The notes under the pieces are model-generated. The model saw only the letters and a list, made by a program, of their open reading frames with translations. It ran no database searches and had not been told where the DNA came from. Below, piece by piece: positions 1-10,900 of a DNA stretch of 64,000 bases (position 1 is its first letter; the number at the start of each line of letters is the position of its first letter). The stretch is from Pegea sp. RAD2-039 (Eukaryota; Chordata; Thaliacea; Salpida; Salpidae). The position numbers and the translations under genes are program-made. The DNA lies in contig JAQGEQ010000116.1 in NCBI GenBank assembly GCA_034620365.1, positions 248,001 through 312,000 of the forward strand. The letters are read 5' to 3'.

Positions 1-2492
1 ACGTTTCGACCCCATAAACAAATCTGTGATGACGTCATCAATTTATAACTACACTTATGACGTCACTTCTACCTCTTCGTTGTCAGGATCAATTTTGACG
101 CGTAACCCTGGCAACGCTTTGCCGACCGATTGAAGCCGAAAACGTCCCGGTGACGTCATCGAACAAATATGAGGCCCTGCACTTGATGACGTCATCACAT
201 ATGATCGATGATGACGTCATTACATACCACAAGTTTCACTTAATCCGTAAATTTCAATTAAGTTGATGTTTGATGACCAGATATTGGTTTGTGTTTCCAT
301 GGCAACCGGACCAGCGGTCGACGCTGGCAACCAACATCGGTCCAAACCAACTAAAGTTTTTTGGTAACGAAAAGTAAACCTCTCGGCCAATGAGAAACCA
401 AAAGCGCTTCCCGACTCGCTGTATGACGTCATCAACATCTGATGATTGTCGTGACATCACACTTACCCACGTGACTTCATTTGTAGCGTTTGAAACGCGA
501 TTGAACGCGTGAAGCGATGAAGACGTCTTTCAATTATTCCACTTTCTTCAATTTGATTTTTTAACTTCAAATGGATTTTCTCCCAAACTCTCGGCACAGA
601 AATGAAAATCGTCGGGCGAACTTGACGTAAGGTGGTTGCTAAGGTCCCCTAACAACCAACAATCATGTATACGAATTGATGACGTCATCAACTTACTTTC
701 AAAGCATCAACATCGGCGAAATAGACAGTGGAAGCAGTTGCTAGTGGCAACCAAACGTCAGATAGTTGTGAAGCGACATGTGAAAGAGGCAGATACGAAA
801 CAATCACTTCATGATGCATACTCCCGATCCACGTCATCAAGCTTCTCGTCGTCCACGTGATCTACAAGTGATGACGTCATCAAGTTGCTAGTGATGACGT
901 CATCAACTGACATTGTCATGACTTAACATAACTCCTTTTGCTTGGCCACTGGTTCCTGATGTAAATACGATTTGGCAACATTCATTCGCTCGCTGTTCTC
1001 GCGTTATTTCATCGATGACGTCATCGCTGACATCATCACCTTGCTGTAAAAAGCTCTCCCACTACAAATGATATCGTTGATGACGTCATATACGGAGTGA
1101 AAGACAAAATACCGAATAGACATTTTCGAGTGTGACGTCATCTGATGACGTCATCACCACCACGAATTTCAGCTTCGGTAATTGATGCCAAATCTGGAAA
1201 CGATTTTTTTAACTTTTTTTTTACAAAAAATTTTTTTCAACTTTTAATATTTTCTCCATTTGTATTTTATCATCGACGAATATCACCGGTGATGACGTCA
1301 TCTCGATGACGTATTTGCAAGACTCTGGTGTGTTAGTGACGTAAATACCGCATCCAATACCTCTGTTGTTGATAAAAAAATTTTTAGCTCCGAGAACAAA
1401 TGAATTTGTTATCAGATGCTTTTATGAAGCGTTGACAAGATGTTGTCATGACAACCGGTATTAATCAGCTAATTAAAAACCGCCGAGTAAAAGCTTTTTG
1501 TGACGTCATCGCTGATTTACCCGGCAAAAATAATTCCCAAATTCGCAAAAATCCAAAAAGGTGAATTTGGAGCTAAAATACATCCAACTTGAAGACGCTC
1601 GAAGTTAAGCTGAAAAACAAGCCGATTATGACGTCATACGCTCGTTACAAGTCGTTTTCATGCATGAGTGATTTCATCTCGTGTTGATAACTGAACGGAT
1701 GTAATGAGATCATAAGAACTTCCTTTTTGAAGATGACTCATCGCGACAAGTTAGCTTTATGACGTCATTAATCGCTGTTTATAAGCGATTTGTAAAGATG
1801 ACGTCATCAGGGTGATAATATTTTGTTTATTTTGTCATTTATTTTGCGATGTAATAAAAAAAAACTTTTTTAAACTGTTTAGTCGTCATGGAGACCGCTA
1901 TAAACGCTGATGACGTAATTGAAAAACAATTGGAAAAATGAATTATTAAATTTTGAAAGTTAAAAACATATTTTTTGGTTTCAATTTTGAGTCATTTCAG
2001 TCAATTATTAAAGAAGGCGACTCAATTACAGCGATGACGTCATCATCTTCTTTCTGCAAATGTTTTTTTTGAAATCTTAAATTTGGAGAAAAACAATTTT
2101 GAAAAAATTGAAAAAAATCGAAGTTTCAGATTTCTTTGATTTTTTCAATAAAATTTTTTAAACTTCAAAATTAGTTTAAAATATTAAAACATTAAAATCA
2201 GTCAAGCGGAAAGCTGACAAAATCAATTAAGCGTGAAGTTTGTAAAATCAGTGAAGCGTGAAGTTTGTAAAATCAGTGAAGCGTGAAATTCTCGAAATCA
2301 ATCAAGCAAAACCTTTGTTAAACTTTTCGCCACTTTTTTAACAATTTCTAAATAATCGCCCCAATTCCAATATTTCCAGCTTCCTGTTACGTCATTCCAA
2401 GTGACGTCATCATCTACTGAGTCAAGTTTACGAACTGCAAGTGCAGGAAGTGACGTCACATCGCGAATAGATTCTTGAAACAATTCTGGAAC
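1..2492 (-). CDS. ACSBG: Bubblegum-type long/very-long-chain acyl-CoA synthetase (ACSBG), partial
   Basis: Predicted to activate long-chain fatty acids to acyl-CoA with ATP. Ten exons plus a fragment were joined by frame and GT/AG: 2313-2492, 1521-1609, 1242-1362, 1113-1193, 912-1043, 697-861, 467-648, 228-418, 73-176 and 1-23, where the left edge cuts the gene. Seen in the translation: the AMP-binding P-loop [10 protein letters not shown] followed by VMLSHDN (exon 912-1043), VSYLPLSH (697-861), the adenylate-forming motif YGLSETCG (228-418), then GPHICSM and EICLWGR as in vertebrate ACSBG1/2. The N-terminal exon reads PELFQES and ends KSLTK, running into LNFERLQVG. The first coding exon(s) upstream of 2492 and the C-terminus are missing. 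Five introns are only 48-51 bp and consist largely of TGATGACGTCATCA palindromes. The family assignment is firm; the choice between ACSBG paralogues is not made. Confidence 0.9.
2205..2310. repeat. 25-bp tandem repeat in an ACSBG intron
   Basis: About four degenerate copies of a 25-bp unit containing AATCAGTGAAGCGTGAAG lie directly downstream of the ACSBG exon that ends at 2313. They sit at the 5' end of the 703-bp intron 1610-2312, the rest of which is AT-rich with a few TGACGTCA sites. Confidence 0.75.
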
Positions 2493-3419
2493 CTTGAAAA
2501 AGGTATTTTTTGTAAATATTTTTGACGAAATTGTAAAATTGAAAGGATGACGTCAAGAATCAGTTTCAAATATTTAATTGTGACGTCATCATATTGATAA
2601 ACAGTCGACGATTAATTAGTTTTTCGCTGATGACGTCACAAACTTTGATTTAAGTTAGAATTTGGAAAAAATCAAAATTTTTCATGAAAATTTTTTCGAA
2701 ATTTGAATTTTGTGGAAAAATTTGTAAAAAATTTGAATTTTTTTTTCAGACAGTTTGAAGGAATTTGATTTTTTCATTTCTTCTGATATCAACAGCTGAC
2801 ATTCTGTTGTTTGTTACGAATATTCCTTTTTGGTAAAAAGCCATTTTTGATTCGATTTCTTTTTCTGAAATAGAAAAGTGACGAAATCAAAATTAGTTGT
2901 CATGACAACCAGCAAATGGGAAACCCTCACACGCGAAGCTTTTCAAATCGTTAAAGAGCTTTTGTGTTTGTGACGTCACTAAAAGAACAAAGCGTTACAA
3001 CTTATCAATAAAAACTATTTTCGGACATTCATCATTCAGCTAAAAAATAGATTGAATCGATGATGACGTCATAAGCGCTTCAAATCCTCATTCAATTTCA
3101 ACTTCAAACTTTAAAATAACCCTCAACCTTCTGCTATACGTCAACATGACGTCATCAAAACTACATCTGATTATCAGCTGTGTGTTTATTGCGTACAAAA
3201 AAGTTTTTTTTAAAAAAAAGAAGAAAGAATACAACAACAACAAAAAAAGGAAATAAATATGATGACGTCATCAGATGACGTCATTGTGACATAAGGTTTG
3301 TGTGTCATTAGAACAGAAATTGGCAGTTGCATCACCACCATGATTATAAGATGACGTCACAGCGTGTAAATGACGTCATAATCGACAAGATGGAGCAGAA
3401 TCAATGACGTCATCAACTT
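2493..3419. other. Spacer between the neuregulin-like gene and the first recognised ACSBG exon
   Basis: No coding exon was recognised. The missing ACSBG 5' exon(s) should lie here. The stretch holds about ten TGACGTCA palindromes, a TGTCATGACAACC RFX-like palindrome near 2898, and the downstream flank of the neuregulin-like gene. Confidence 0.5.
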
Positions 3420-4787
3420 TTAAGCTGAGACGCGATCTAGCGATGACGTCATCGCTGAATCATCTTCAGTGTGATGTTGTCGATGCAATAGCGGCAAGTT
3501 AGTGACGTCATCATTGTCATTAATTTTCTTCACAACTGAATCAGCTGATGACGTCATCGATGTATCAGCTGCGGTGACGTCACGATCTTTTGCAGTTCCA
3601 TTTAATCGTTGACGATTTGAAGTGAGCGAAACGCGAGGCGTCGCCGATGACGTCATTTGATACAAAACTTCTTCTTTGCGTTGTTCGGTAGTAGTGATGA
3701 CGTCACCATCGACGCGACGCTTTTCGCCGCGGTCAGTGACGTAATAAAGAATGACGAATACGAGACCGATAAAAAGAAGAGCAACAAGTACACCGAGAAC
3801 AGCTGTTGTTGATCCAGCTGCTCCCCAAGAGTTGATGGAGGTTTCGGACTCAATTGGCTCCTCCGGATTCGGGATCAGATCCTGGCATCTTCTTCCTGTG
3901 TATTGTCCGAAACAAAGACACCATCTTTCGTTGCCAGAGCGACAACAGATGCTTTCATGGAGACAGTAATCGGAGTCACATTCTTCTTTGCACTCCTTCG
4001 AGAACTGAAAACTGGTCGACGCGATATCTTTACCAAAGTAGTTGGTCACGTGACAAGAGAACTGTCCATCGCGTAAGTTGCTTCCGCCGCTGATTCGAAG
4101 CATTGAACGCGATTTACTGGTTACGATGGTCACGTGGTTACCGTCATCTTGTAGCGTTTTGTTGTCTAGCAACCATTTAAATTTCATTTTTAGTTTCATC
4201 TTTACCGCGTTGCAAGTTAAACTTAAACTTTGATTCTCCCAATTTGGTAATAAAAGCTTTGACCCTTCTTTGATTGTCGCTTCAGGTAACGTGGGAACGC
4301 ATGACGCGCATATGACGTCACGAATCAATTTTTTTGTTTCTCGAAATTTTTTTGAAGGATTAAAAGAAAGTTGAAAAAAATTCTTTTCCGAAGTCGCTTC
4401 GAAAAAAACCCAAAATTTTTTTCTTTTTAAATCTTTTTTTTTTAATTCCAAACAACCTCCGGAAGATCCAAAACTTCCGAGTTTAATTTTCATTTTTTTT
4501 GTCAAATTTCCGTCGCGTTTCGCGAAAATTTTCACGATTTGAGCTGTGACGTTGTACCTAGTTCCATCTTTTAACTTTAACTTCTCGTCTATTGACAACA
4601 CTTTAATTTGACTGAAAATCGCTTCAGGCGCCTTCTTCGCCAATTTCATCGCCGAATCTTTTTTCGACGTCTTTATACAATGACGTGTCGCGTTGATGAC
4701 GTCACAAGCGATTACAAAAACAACAAAAAATATTATTTTTTTCATTTTTACCAACTTCTGAAAGAAAACTTTGATTAACAACAACAA
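3420..4787 (-). CDS. Intronless neuregulin-like EGF ligand precursor (type II/GGF architecture)
   Basis: A single 455-codon ORF; the ATG at 4745 (residue 15) puts a clean signal peptide MKKIIFFVVFVIACDV at the N-terminus and is the preferred start. Domains in order: signal peptide 15-33; an NTR-like N-terminal domain about 37-163 with KIKLGSFGSSGGC and IRDVICASCVP, matching the GGF2/type II neuregulin N-terminus; an Ig domain (C192/C245, FKWLLDNK, FSCHVTNYFGKDIAS); an EGF domain with C266, C275, C281, C290, C292 and C301 in neuregulin spacing, plus two extra cysteines C270 and C282; a TM helix about 324-350; and a cytoplasmic tail of about 100 residues. It should signal through ErbB receptors after shedding. 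Runs such as MTSS, DVT and DDV in the tail are encoded by TGACGTCA palindromes. Vertebrate neuregulin genes have many introns, so the single exon is unusual. Confidence 0.85.
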   Translation of the reverse strand: MLLLIKVFFQKLVKMKKIIFFVVFVIACDVINATRHCIKTSKKDSAMKLAKKAPEAIFSQIKVLSIDEKLKLKDGTRYNVTAQIVKIFAKRDGNLTKKMKIKLGSFGSSGGCLELKKKDLKRKKFWVFFEATSEKNFFQLSFNPSKKFRETKKLIRDVICASCVPTLPEATIKEGSKLLLPNWENQSLSLTCNAVKMKLKMKFKWLLDNKTLQDDGNHVTIVTSKSRSMLRISGGSNLRDGQFSCHVTNYFGKDIASTSFQFSKECKEECDSDYCLHESICCRSGNERWCLCFGQYTGRRCQDLIPNPEEPIESETSINSWGAAGSTTAVLGVLVALLFIGLVFVILYYVTDRGEKRRVDGDVITTTEQRKEEVLYQMTSSATPRVSLTSNRQRLNGTAKDRDVTAADTSMTSSADSVVKKINDNDDVTNLPLLHRQHHTEDDSAMTSSLDRVSA

Positions 4788-6244
4788 GGTTGCTATGACA
4801 ACAAATCACTGATGACGTCGCTATCTGACTTCAATGACGTCATCGACTGTTCGATGTCGACGACTTCTATGTTTGTGTTGAAAGCGTTGAAAGTTGGTGA
4901 TTATAAAGCGCGGCGAGAGAAGACGAAAAAGTGCGCCGATGACGTCATGCGTAAAACGATTTCTTGACGCGAAAAAGAAATTTTCTGACGAAATCCAAGT
5001 GACAAGTGAGCCGCGATCTTGACGTCGCGATAATTACTTAAAAGCTTTTTTGAAAAGTGCCAAAAAAGTTAATGTTGCCAAATGAAAATATTAAGTTTTC
5101 GATGACTTGCAGTCGTGACGTCACTGATTGTAAACGCCATTTACAAACTAGTCTGGGAGTTGATGCTTTCTCCTATACAGTCCCTAATACCTCCCATCAA
5201 AACGCCTTTGTTTTTTTTAAGGAGGTTTTCCAGGAGAAAATATTCTGTCAACTTTTCAAAATATTTTCTTTTCTTTTATAAACTCTTTTTGTTATAAAAT
5301 ATTTTTGAAATTAAACGAAAAAAATTCCAAATTTTCTTACCTGTTAAAAACTCCATTCTTTCATCATTCAATAAAAAAAATCTTCAAAAATAAATTTCTT
5401 TTCCAAATTTTGATGAATTTTCTGACCAATTACATCAAAGTTTCCATTACAACAAAAATAGTTTTTTTAAAAAAAGCATTTCAAGTTAAATATTAAACTG
5501 AGGAAATATTAGCTTAAATTACGTCATTTCAGTTATAAATTAACCTCAGATGTAATTTGTAATAAATAATTGTTAGAATAATTTTTACGTTCAAAAATTC
5601 CTCTACGAGAAGAAAGAGCAAAATTTGTTGAATGTGATTTAATTGTCTTCGATACAACTATTTAAAACTTGCAACTTTATGTTTATTTAATCAAAATGGA
5701 GAAACTGTTATTGACCTATGTTCTAAAGTACAAATTTACACAGAATTTGAGAAAAGTTATTTGGATTAAAATAGAAAAACGTCACTAACTTGATTGACAT
5801 TAACAATCATTTCAAATAATTTAATTTAACAAAAAAAACTCACCACGAGGTGGCGCTGATAGAAATTTGTAAATTAAATTATTTAAAAGAACATTTTGAA
5901 ACTTATCAATTTGAAATTGTAAATTAACCATTTTGGTTTAATTCCAAAAAAGTTTCAAATAAGTTCTTGTTGTTTTAGAGCTTGTAATATGATTAGATCT
6001 AAAATCGTTTAAAGTCTTGTAACAAGCAACTCAACAAGGATCTTGAAATAAACTTTTTGTTAATTGATGTTTGCTAAAAACTGATATTTACAAATATTCG
6101 CAATTTCAATAATTCTGTTAATAAAAGAATAATAATTGATAATAAATCTTTGTCAGTGAAAGTTATTTGTTAATTTGAAGCTTCTGTTAAGAAAGTCTTT
6201 CTGAGAAATTAAACAAAAAGTTAATTAAAAAATATTCTTCAAAA

Positions 6245-6570
6245 TACGTCTAGATCAGGAAGTGATGAGGATCAGGAAGTGATGAGGATCAGAAAGTGAT
6301 GAAGATCAGCAAGTGATGAGGATCAGAAAGTGATGAGGATCAGGAAGTGATGAAGATCAGGAAGTGATGAAGATCAGGAAGTGATGAGGATCAGAAAGTG
6401 ATGAGGATCATGAAGTGATGAGTATCAGGAAGTGATGAGGATCAGGAAGTGATGAGGATCAGGGAGTTATAAGGATTAGGAAGTGATGAAGATTAGGAAG
6501 TGATAAAGATCAGGAAGTGATGAGGATCAGAAAGTGATGAGGATCAGGAAGTGATGAAGATCAGGAAGTG
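6245..6570. repeat. 17-bp minisatellite, unit AGGAAGTGATGAGGATC
   Basis: About 19 copies of a 17-bp unit with G/A variants. The same unit recurs at 15485-15565 and fills an HDAC intron at 29109-29878. Each unit contains AGGAAGTG, a strong ETS-type core. Confidence 0.95.
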
Positions 6571-6842
6571 AGCAGAATTCTTTACAGTTCAACAACAAAA
6601 AACCGAAAACTTATTATATAGCCAATTGTTTTTTATTTCTTAGTAAAAATTGCTTTCAGTGAAATGATTAGAAAATCGATATTCAACCAACTTTTACATT
6701 GACATGATTGCAATCCAAACATCTAATTTGCATCAAAATGTTTTTTTCTAACTACTTGACTACCTGTCAAGTTATTTCACGTTTGTTCCTAACTTATATC
6801 AAGACTAAAAGTCAAATTGAGATGCTTAATTTTAATAAATAT

Positions 6843-6919
6843 TATTTGTGAGAATGTGTTAGCGAGAGGTGCTCCCTTCAGGCACCCTCCTTCGCGTTTA
6901 TTGTAATAAGTAAATAAGT
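6843..6919 (+). mobile_element. LINE 3'-end fragment (family A)
   Basis: A short 5'-truncated copy of the family whose 3' end reads GTGTTAGCGAGAGGTGCTC, then a CACCCTCCTTCGCG block, then a TAAATAA tail. Related copies lie at 10605-11095 (minus), 26193-26634, 32421-32600 and 48055-48190. Confidence 0.8.
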
Positions 6920-7912
6920 TTATCAACAAAATAATACAACTTTAATCAGTTATCAAGTTTATTTTCAATCCTTGTTCACTTTACAACTAGCGACTAAACA
7001 TTAGTTTCATCTACCATCTAACGAACAAAGTTTTGGTTTCAGATATCAACTTAATGAAAACTATTACTGAAAAATATTCAGTGAAATATTAGAAACTTTT
7101 TAAATTTCAAAATGTTTCTTTCATGAGCTTTTTGTCATCTATTTATCAATAATACATTTATTCTTATTTATTGATTTATTTAAACGTTTTACTATCAGTC
7201 ACTTTTTTTAACTATTTAATTAGAAAGTTAAAGAATTTTATTTTGAAAAATCATGAATCTTTCAGACAAGCGATCTGATTGGCTGCTTCTATAAACTTCT
7301 AAAACGAAAAGAGATCAAATAAATAAATTAAAGAAACTTCTAATAATCAAGTCTCATATTTTGAATGATTCAAATTTTTTACCAAATATAAACAGTTTGG
7401 TTTGTTCAAATTCTTAAAAATTTATTTTTTCTGTTTTGTAACATTATTCGATCGTTTTAAAAACTTAAAAGAATAAAATTTGAAATTCAAATTATAAAAA
7501 GTTCATTTTTGGAGCATTCAGAAAAATGAATACTTCATCAAAGATCAAGTCAGAGATCAAAAAGTCTTCTCTCTCGTAGCCAAGAATTTTTTGTTACTTT
7601 ATAAACAAAATTTTTTAAATTTCTTTAATTCTGGGACTAGTTAAGATGAAAATCTTATTTAAAGATCAAATCTTCAAAAGGAGAGTATTTAGAAACAAAT
7701 TTGTAAAATAATTTCTAATTTTTACTTTCAACTAAAAAAAGTTTTAAATAATTTTACATTTTGGCAAATTTGTAGGTCTTTTGGAACAAAACTATTTTAA
7801 AATCAAGTTCAGAAAACTTTGTGGTAATTTTTTGGTCAGAATAATTTAGAAAAAAGGTTTTCACAACGAAACCTGGTTTAATTGTAGCAAACATGTCAGA
7901 CTACAGATAAAG

Positions 7913-10900
7913 ATGATAGAAGAGACATCAGTGGATATTTGCAATAAAAGTTAGACGATTTTTTAAATTTATTTTTCAAGATATTATCATTTCTTATAAT
8001 TAATAAATAAATGAAATATTTTGTTGATTAAACAGATAATGAAACCGAAACAGAAAGCTGTTCAGCAAGTGAAAAGGTATTATCTTATTCTACAAATTTT
8101 CAAATTAAGATAAATATAGGAAGACTTACTTATTTACCAAAAAGAGAAAAGATAAGTTTAATATCAGCAAGGCAGAAAAATATTTAGCGATGAATTGGCA
8201 TTGTTTAAAAATTTTTTATAAAAGTTTTATTCCTTCTCATATTTTGTTTTAAACTTAAAAATGTTTCAATTTTAATTTTTATCAAATCTTTTTCTTGAAA
8301 CTTTGAAGGGATACCCGAAGCAAATTGGTTTTATTTTGGGAAATCAACTTTGTGAGGCCTTCTCTGTTGATGGAATGCAATGTAAGATGATATCATCTCA
8401 AAGAAAAATAAATCTTTACTTTCATAATAAGTTTTTACAAATATTTTTCAGCAATTCTATTTTTGTATTTGAGAAACTATTTGAAGTTTAACGATAAAGA
8501 CTCGGTTATGATTTACCATATCTTCACCATATTAGCTTTCTTGTCACCACTTTTTGGTGGTATCATTGCTGATTGTTTTTGGGGAAAATATAAAACTATC
8601 AAAATATTTTCAACTTTTTACATTGCTGGTTATGGTCTACAACTAATTGGTTCTATCCCATATATACTAAACTATTCAGTAAACAGGTAAGTTAGAGTAT
8701 CTGTCAACTTTCCTATTTTAAAGATTTGATATAAAAGATACCTTTCTGTCATTGGATTAGTATCTGTAGCAGTTGGTATTGGGGGTATTGAACCTTGTGT
8801 AACTACCTTTGCAAGTGATCAATTCACTGAAAAACAGGTTTGAAAATCCTTGAAATTTCAAAAATAACTTGATTTATTGTTCAGAGATTTTTGAGAAAAA
8901 AGTATTTTTCTTTATCTTACTTCGCTTACAACGCTGTCAGTATCATCTGTTTTTTAATTTTTCCAATATTACGAAATATTGAATGTTATGGAAAAGAAGA
9001 AAGCTCTGAGGAATGTTTTACAATTGCGTTTGCAGTTTCACTAGTTTTCATGGTCATCTCTTTTGGTGAGTCTGACAAGTTTTACAGATTTATATTTCGC
9101 AAATTATTTGTAGCTTTGTTTGTTGCTGGGTCAAGATGGTATATAAGTCATCATCCAAGCAAAAACATCTTTCTTCAGATGTGTAAATGTATCTTCTCAG
9201 CAATCAAGACACGTTGGAATACACCAAAATCTGAGCGAACAAAAATTCACTGGATTGAATATTCTAATTCATCTGTAACGTTTGAAAATCAAATAATTAA
9301 AATTAAAGATTTAATCAAGACGATTTTCAGGAGAAGATGAAACGAGACACAAAATATGTTCTTCAAATCATCTTACTCTTTCTCCCAATCCCTATATTTT
9401 GGACTTTATTCAACCAGCAAGGGTCCACATGGTTGCTACAAGCAACCCGACTAGATATGAGACTGGTATGAAATAATTTCAAATAAAACTTTTCAATAAA
9501 ACCAATAAAATTTGATCTTAGGGATCAATTGATATAAAACCCGATCAAATAGAAGTCCTTAACCCTCTCTTGGTCCTGATCTTGATCCCTCTGATGGAGT
9601 TTACTCTTTATCCTCTTCTTGAATACTTCAAAATCAACTTCTCAGACTTGAGAAAGATGACAATAGGGTTTTTACTAACTGGAGTTTCATTTGTAGTTGC
9701 TGCTGCTCTACAAATGTCTATTGATGTAAAAATACTTTTTCAATTATTTTTCTGAAATTTATTCCATTCATAAAAATTTTTACTTTTAAAACAAGAAACT
9801 TTATTTATTTCAGAAAACTCAAATTATTCTCCCTACCAACAGTCAGTTTGGTGTCAGGTTCATCAATTCAGCTCCTTGCAATCTTAACATCACCTTTCAA
9901 GATCAACTTCCAATCTTTATTGAGAAGACTCTGGTTCCAGTCTCCTTCAGTTATCCCAGTTTTAACTTTTATAATTTTTCAGGCATCTGAGATAAATTTC
10001 TTCCCCAAAGACACAAAAATCCCTTTTTCTTTTTCAAGTTGTTCTGGGAAGCAAATAAATGATGAAGTGACTGCTGGGAGTGGAATTGTCAAAGATATCT
10101 TCCTACATGGTGCTGAAGCTCAAGAAAAAGTTGAAGTAAACCAACTTCAATTTTCTTTTTCAACCTTCAGATTATGTCTCTAACAGGTCAACATGCTGAC
10201 TGAAAAATCTGAAAATGGAAGAGCTCGATTAACTATCTTGAACCTAGCAACCAACCAAAAAGATCTTACATTTACAAGCAAAGATGTAGAAACAGAAGTT
10301 CTTCCTTATCAGACAAGAACAAGATATCCAGAAGTGGACCGTGGAAAGTGTTTTAGATTTAACAACTTTTATTTTAGAGTAGCTAATTTATCTGTTTTAG
10401 TATTGTGGTTAAAATACTTGATGGTGTTGATGAGTTATATGAAATTGGAATGAATATGGAAGCTTGTGCGGTTTATACACTTGTCATTACTGATTCTAAA
10501 GATAAATCTTTCTTTGTGAGTTCAGTTATATTTACAGAGTAGCTTTATATATGATATTAGTTAACGAATCTATCAAAGACACAAATGAGAAGTATTAATT
10601 AATCTATTTGTTTATTACAATAAATGCAAAGGAGGGTACCTGAAGAGAGCACCTCTCGCTAACACACATTCTCACAAATAACAACTTTTAAGTTAAAAAT
10701 ATAGAAAGCAAGAGATGTAACACATGATATTTCAGTAGTCCTCAAAACATATAACAGTGAACAATTACATAGAATGTTAAAAATATAGAAAAGAAAAAAA
10801 TACAGTTTAGAAATGACAATGTTAGCAATATTATAACGGTTCAACTTCTGCTTGAACAACGCAAGTGACTTCGACTTGGCAATGTCTGATGGCAGCTGGT

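Larger units (their letters stand above)
1..5125. repeat. Highly iterated CRE-type palindrome TGACGTCA (about 43 copies)
   Basis: The octamer TGACGTCA occurs about once per 120 bp here, usually extended to TGATGACGTCATCA. Examples: 30-37, 187-194, 212-219, 872-879, 895-902, 1133-1140, 1146-1153, 3263-3270, 3276-3283, 3371-3378, 3549-3556, 4835-4842, 5116-5123. Copies lie in coding exons, introns and spacer, and eight are inside the neuregulin-like ORF. I see only about 16 copies in the remaining 59 kb, mostly near WDR43, Nkx2 and amnionless. At this base composition chance would give well under one copy in 5 kb. Confidence 0.95.
4788..7912. other. Intergenic spacer
   Basis: Upstream of the neuregulin-like gene the first 350 bp still carry TGACGTCA sites and a GGTTGCTATGACAAC RFX-like palindrome at about 4787. 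Beyond 5.2 kb it is AT-rich with no convincing exon. It includes the 17-bp minisatellite at 6245-6570, a LINE tail at 6843-6919, and a CTCF-like CCACGAGGTGGCGCT at about 5844. Confidence 0.6.

Noticed and set aside
636..860. 74-codon plus-strand ORF
   Set aside because: Antisense shadow of ACSBG exons 697-861 and 467-648, which match the enzyme family clearly.
1..5125. CRE cluster as an ordinary CREB-responsive promoter
   Set aside because: Sites are spread evenly through coding exons and tiny introns of two genes rather than grouped at a promoter, so a simple enhancer does not account for the pattern.
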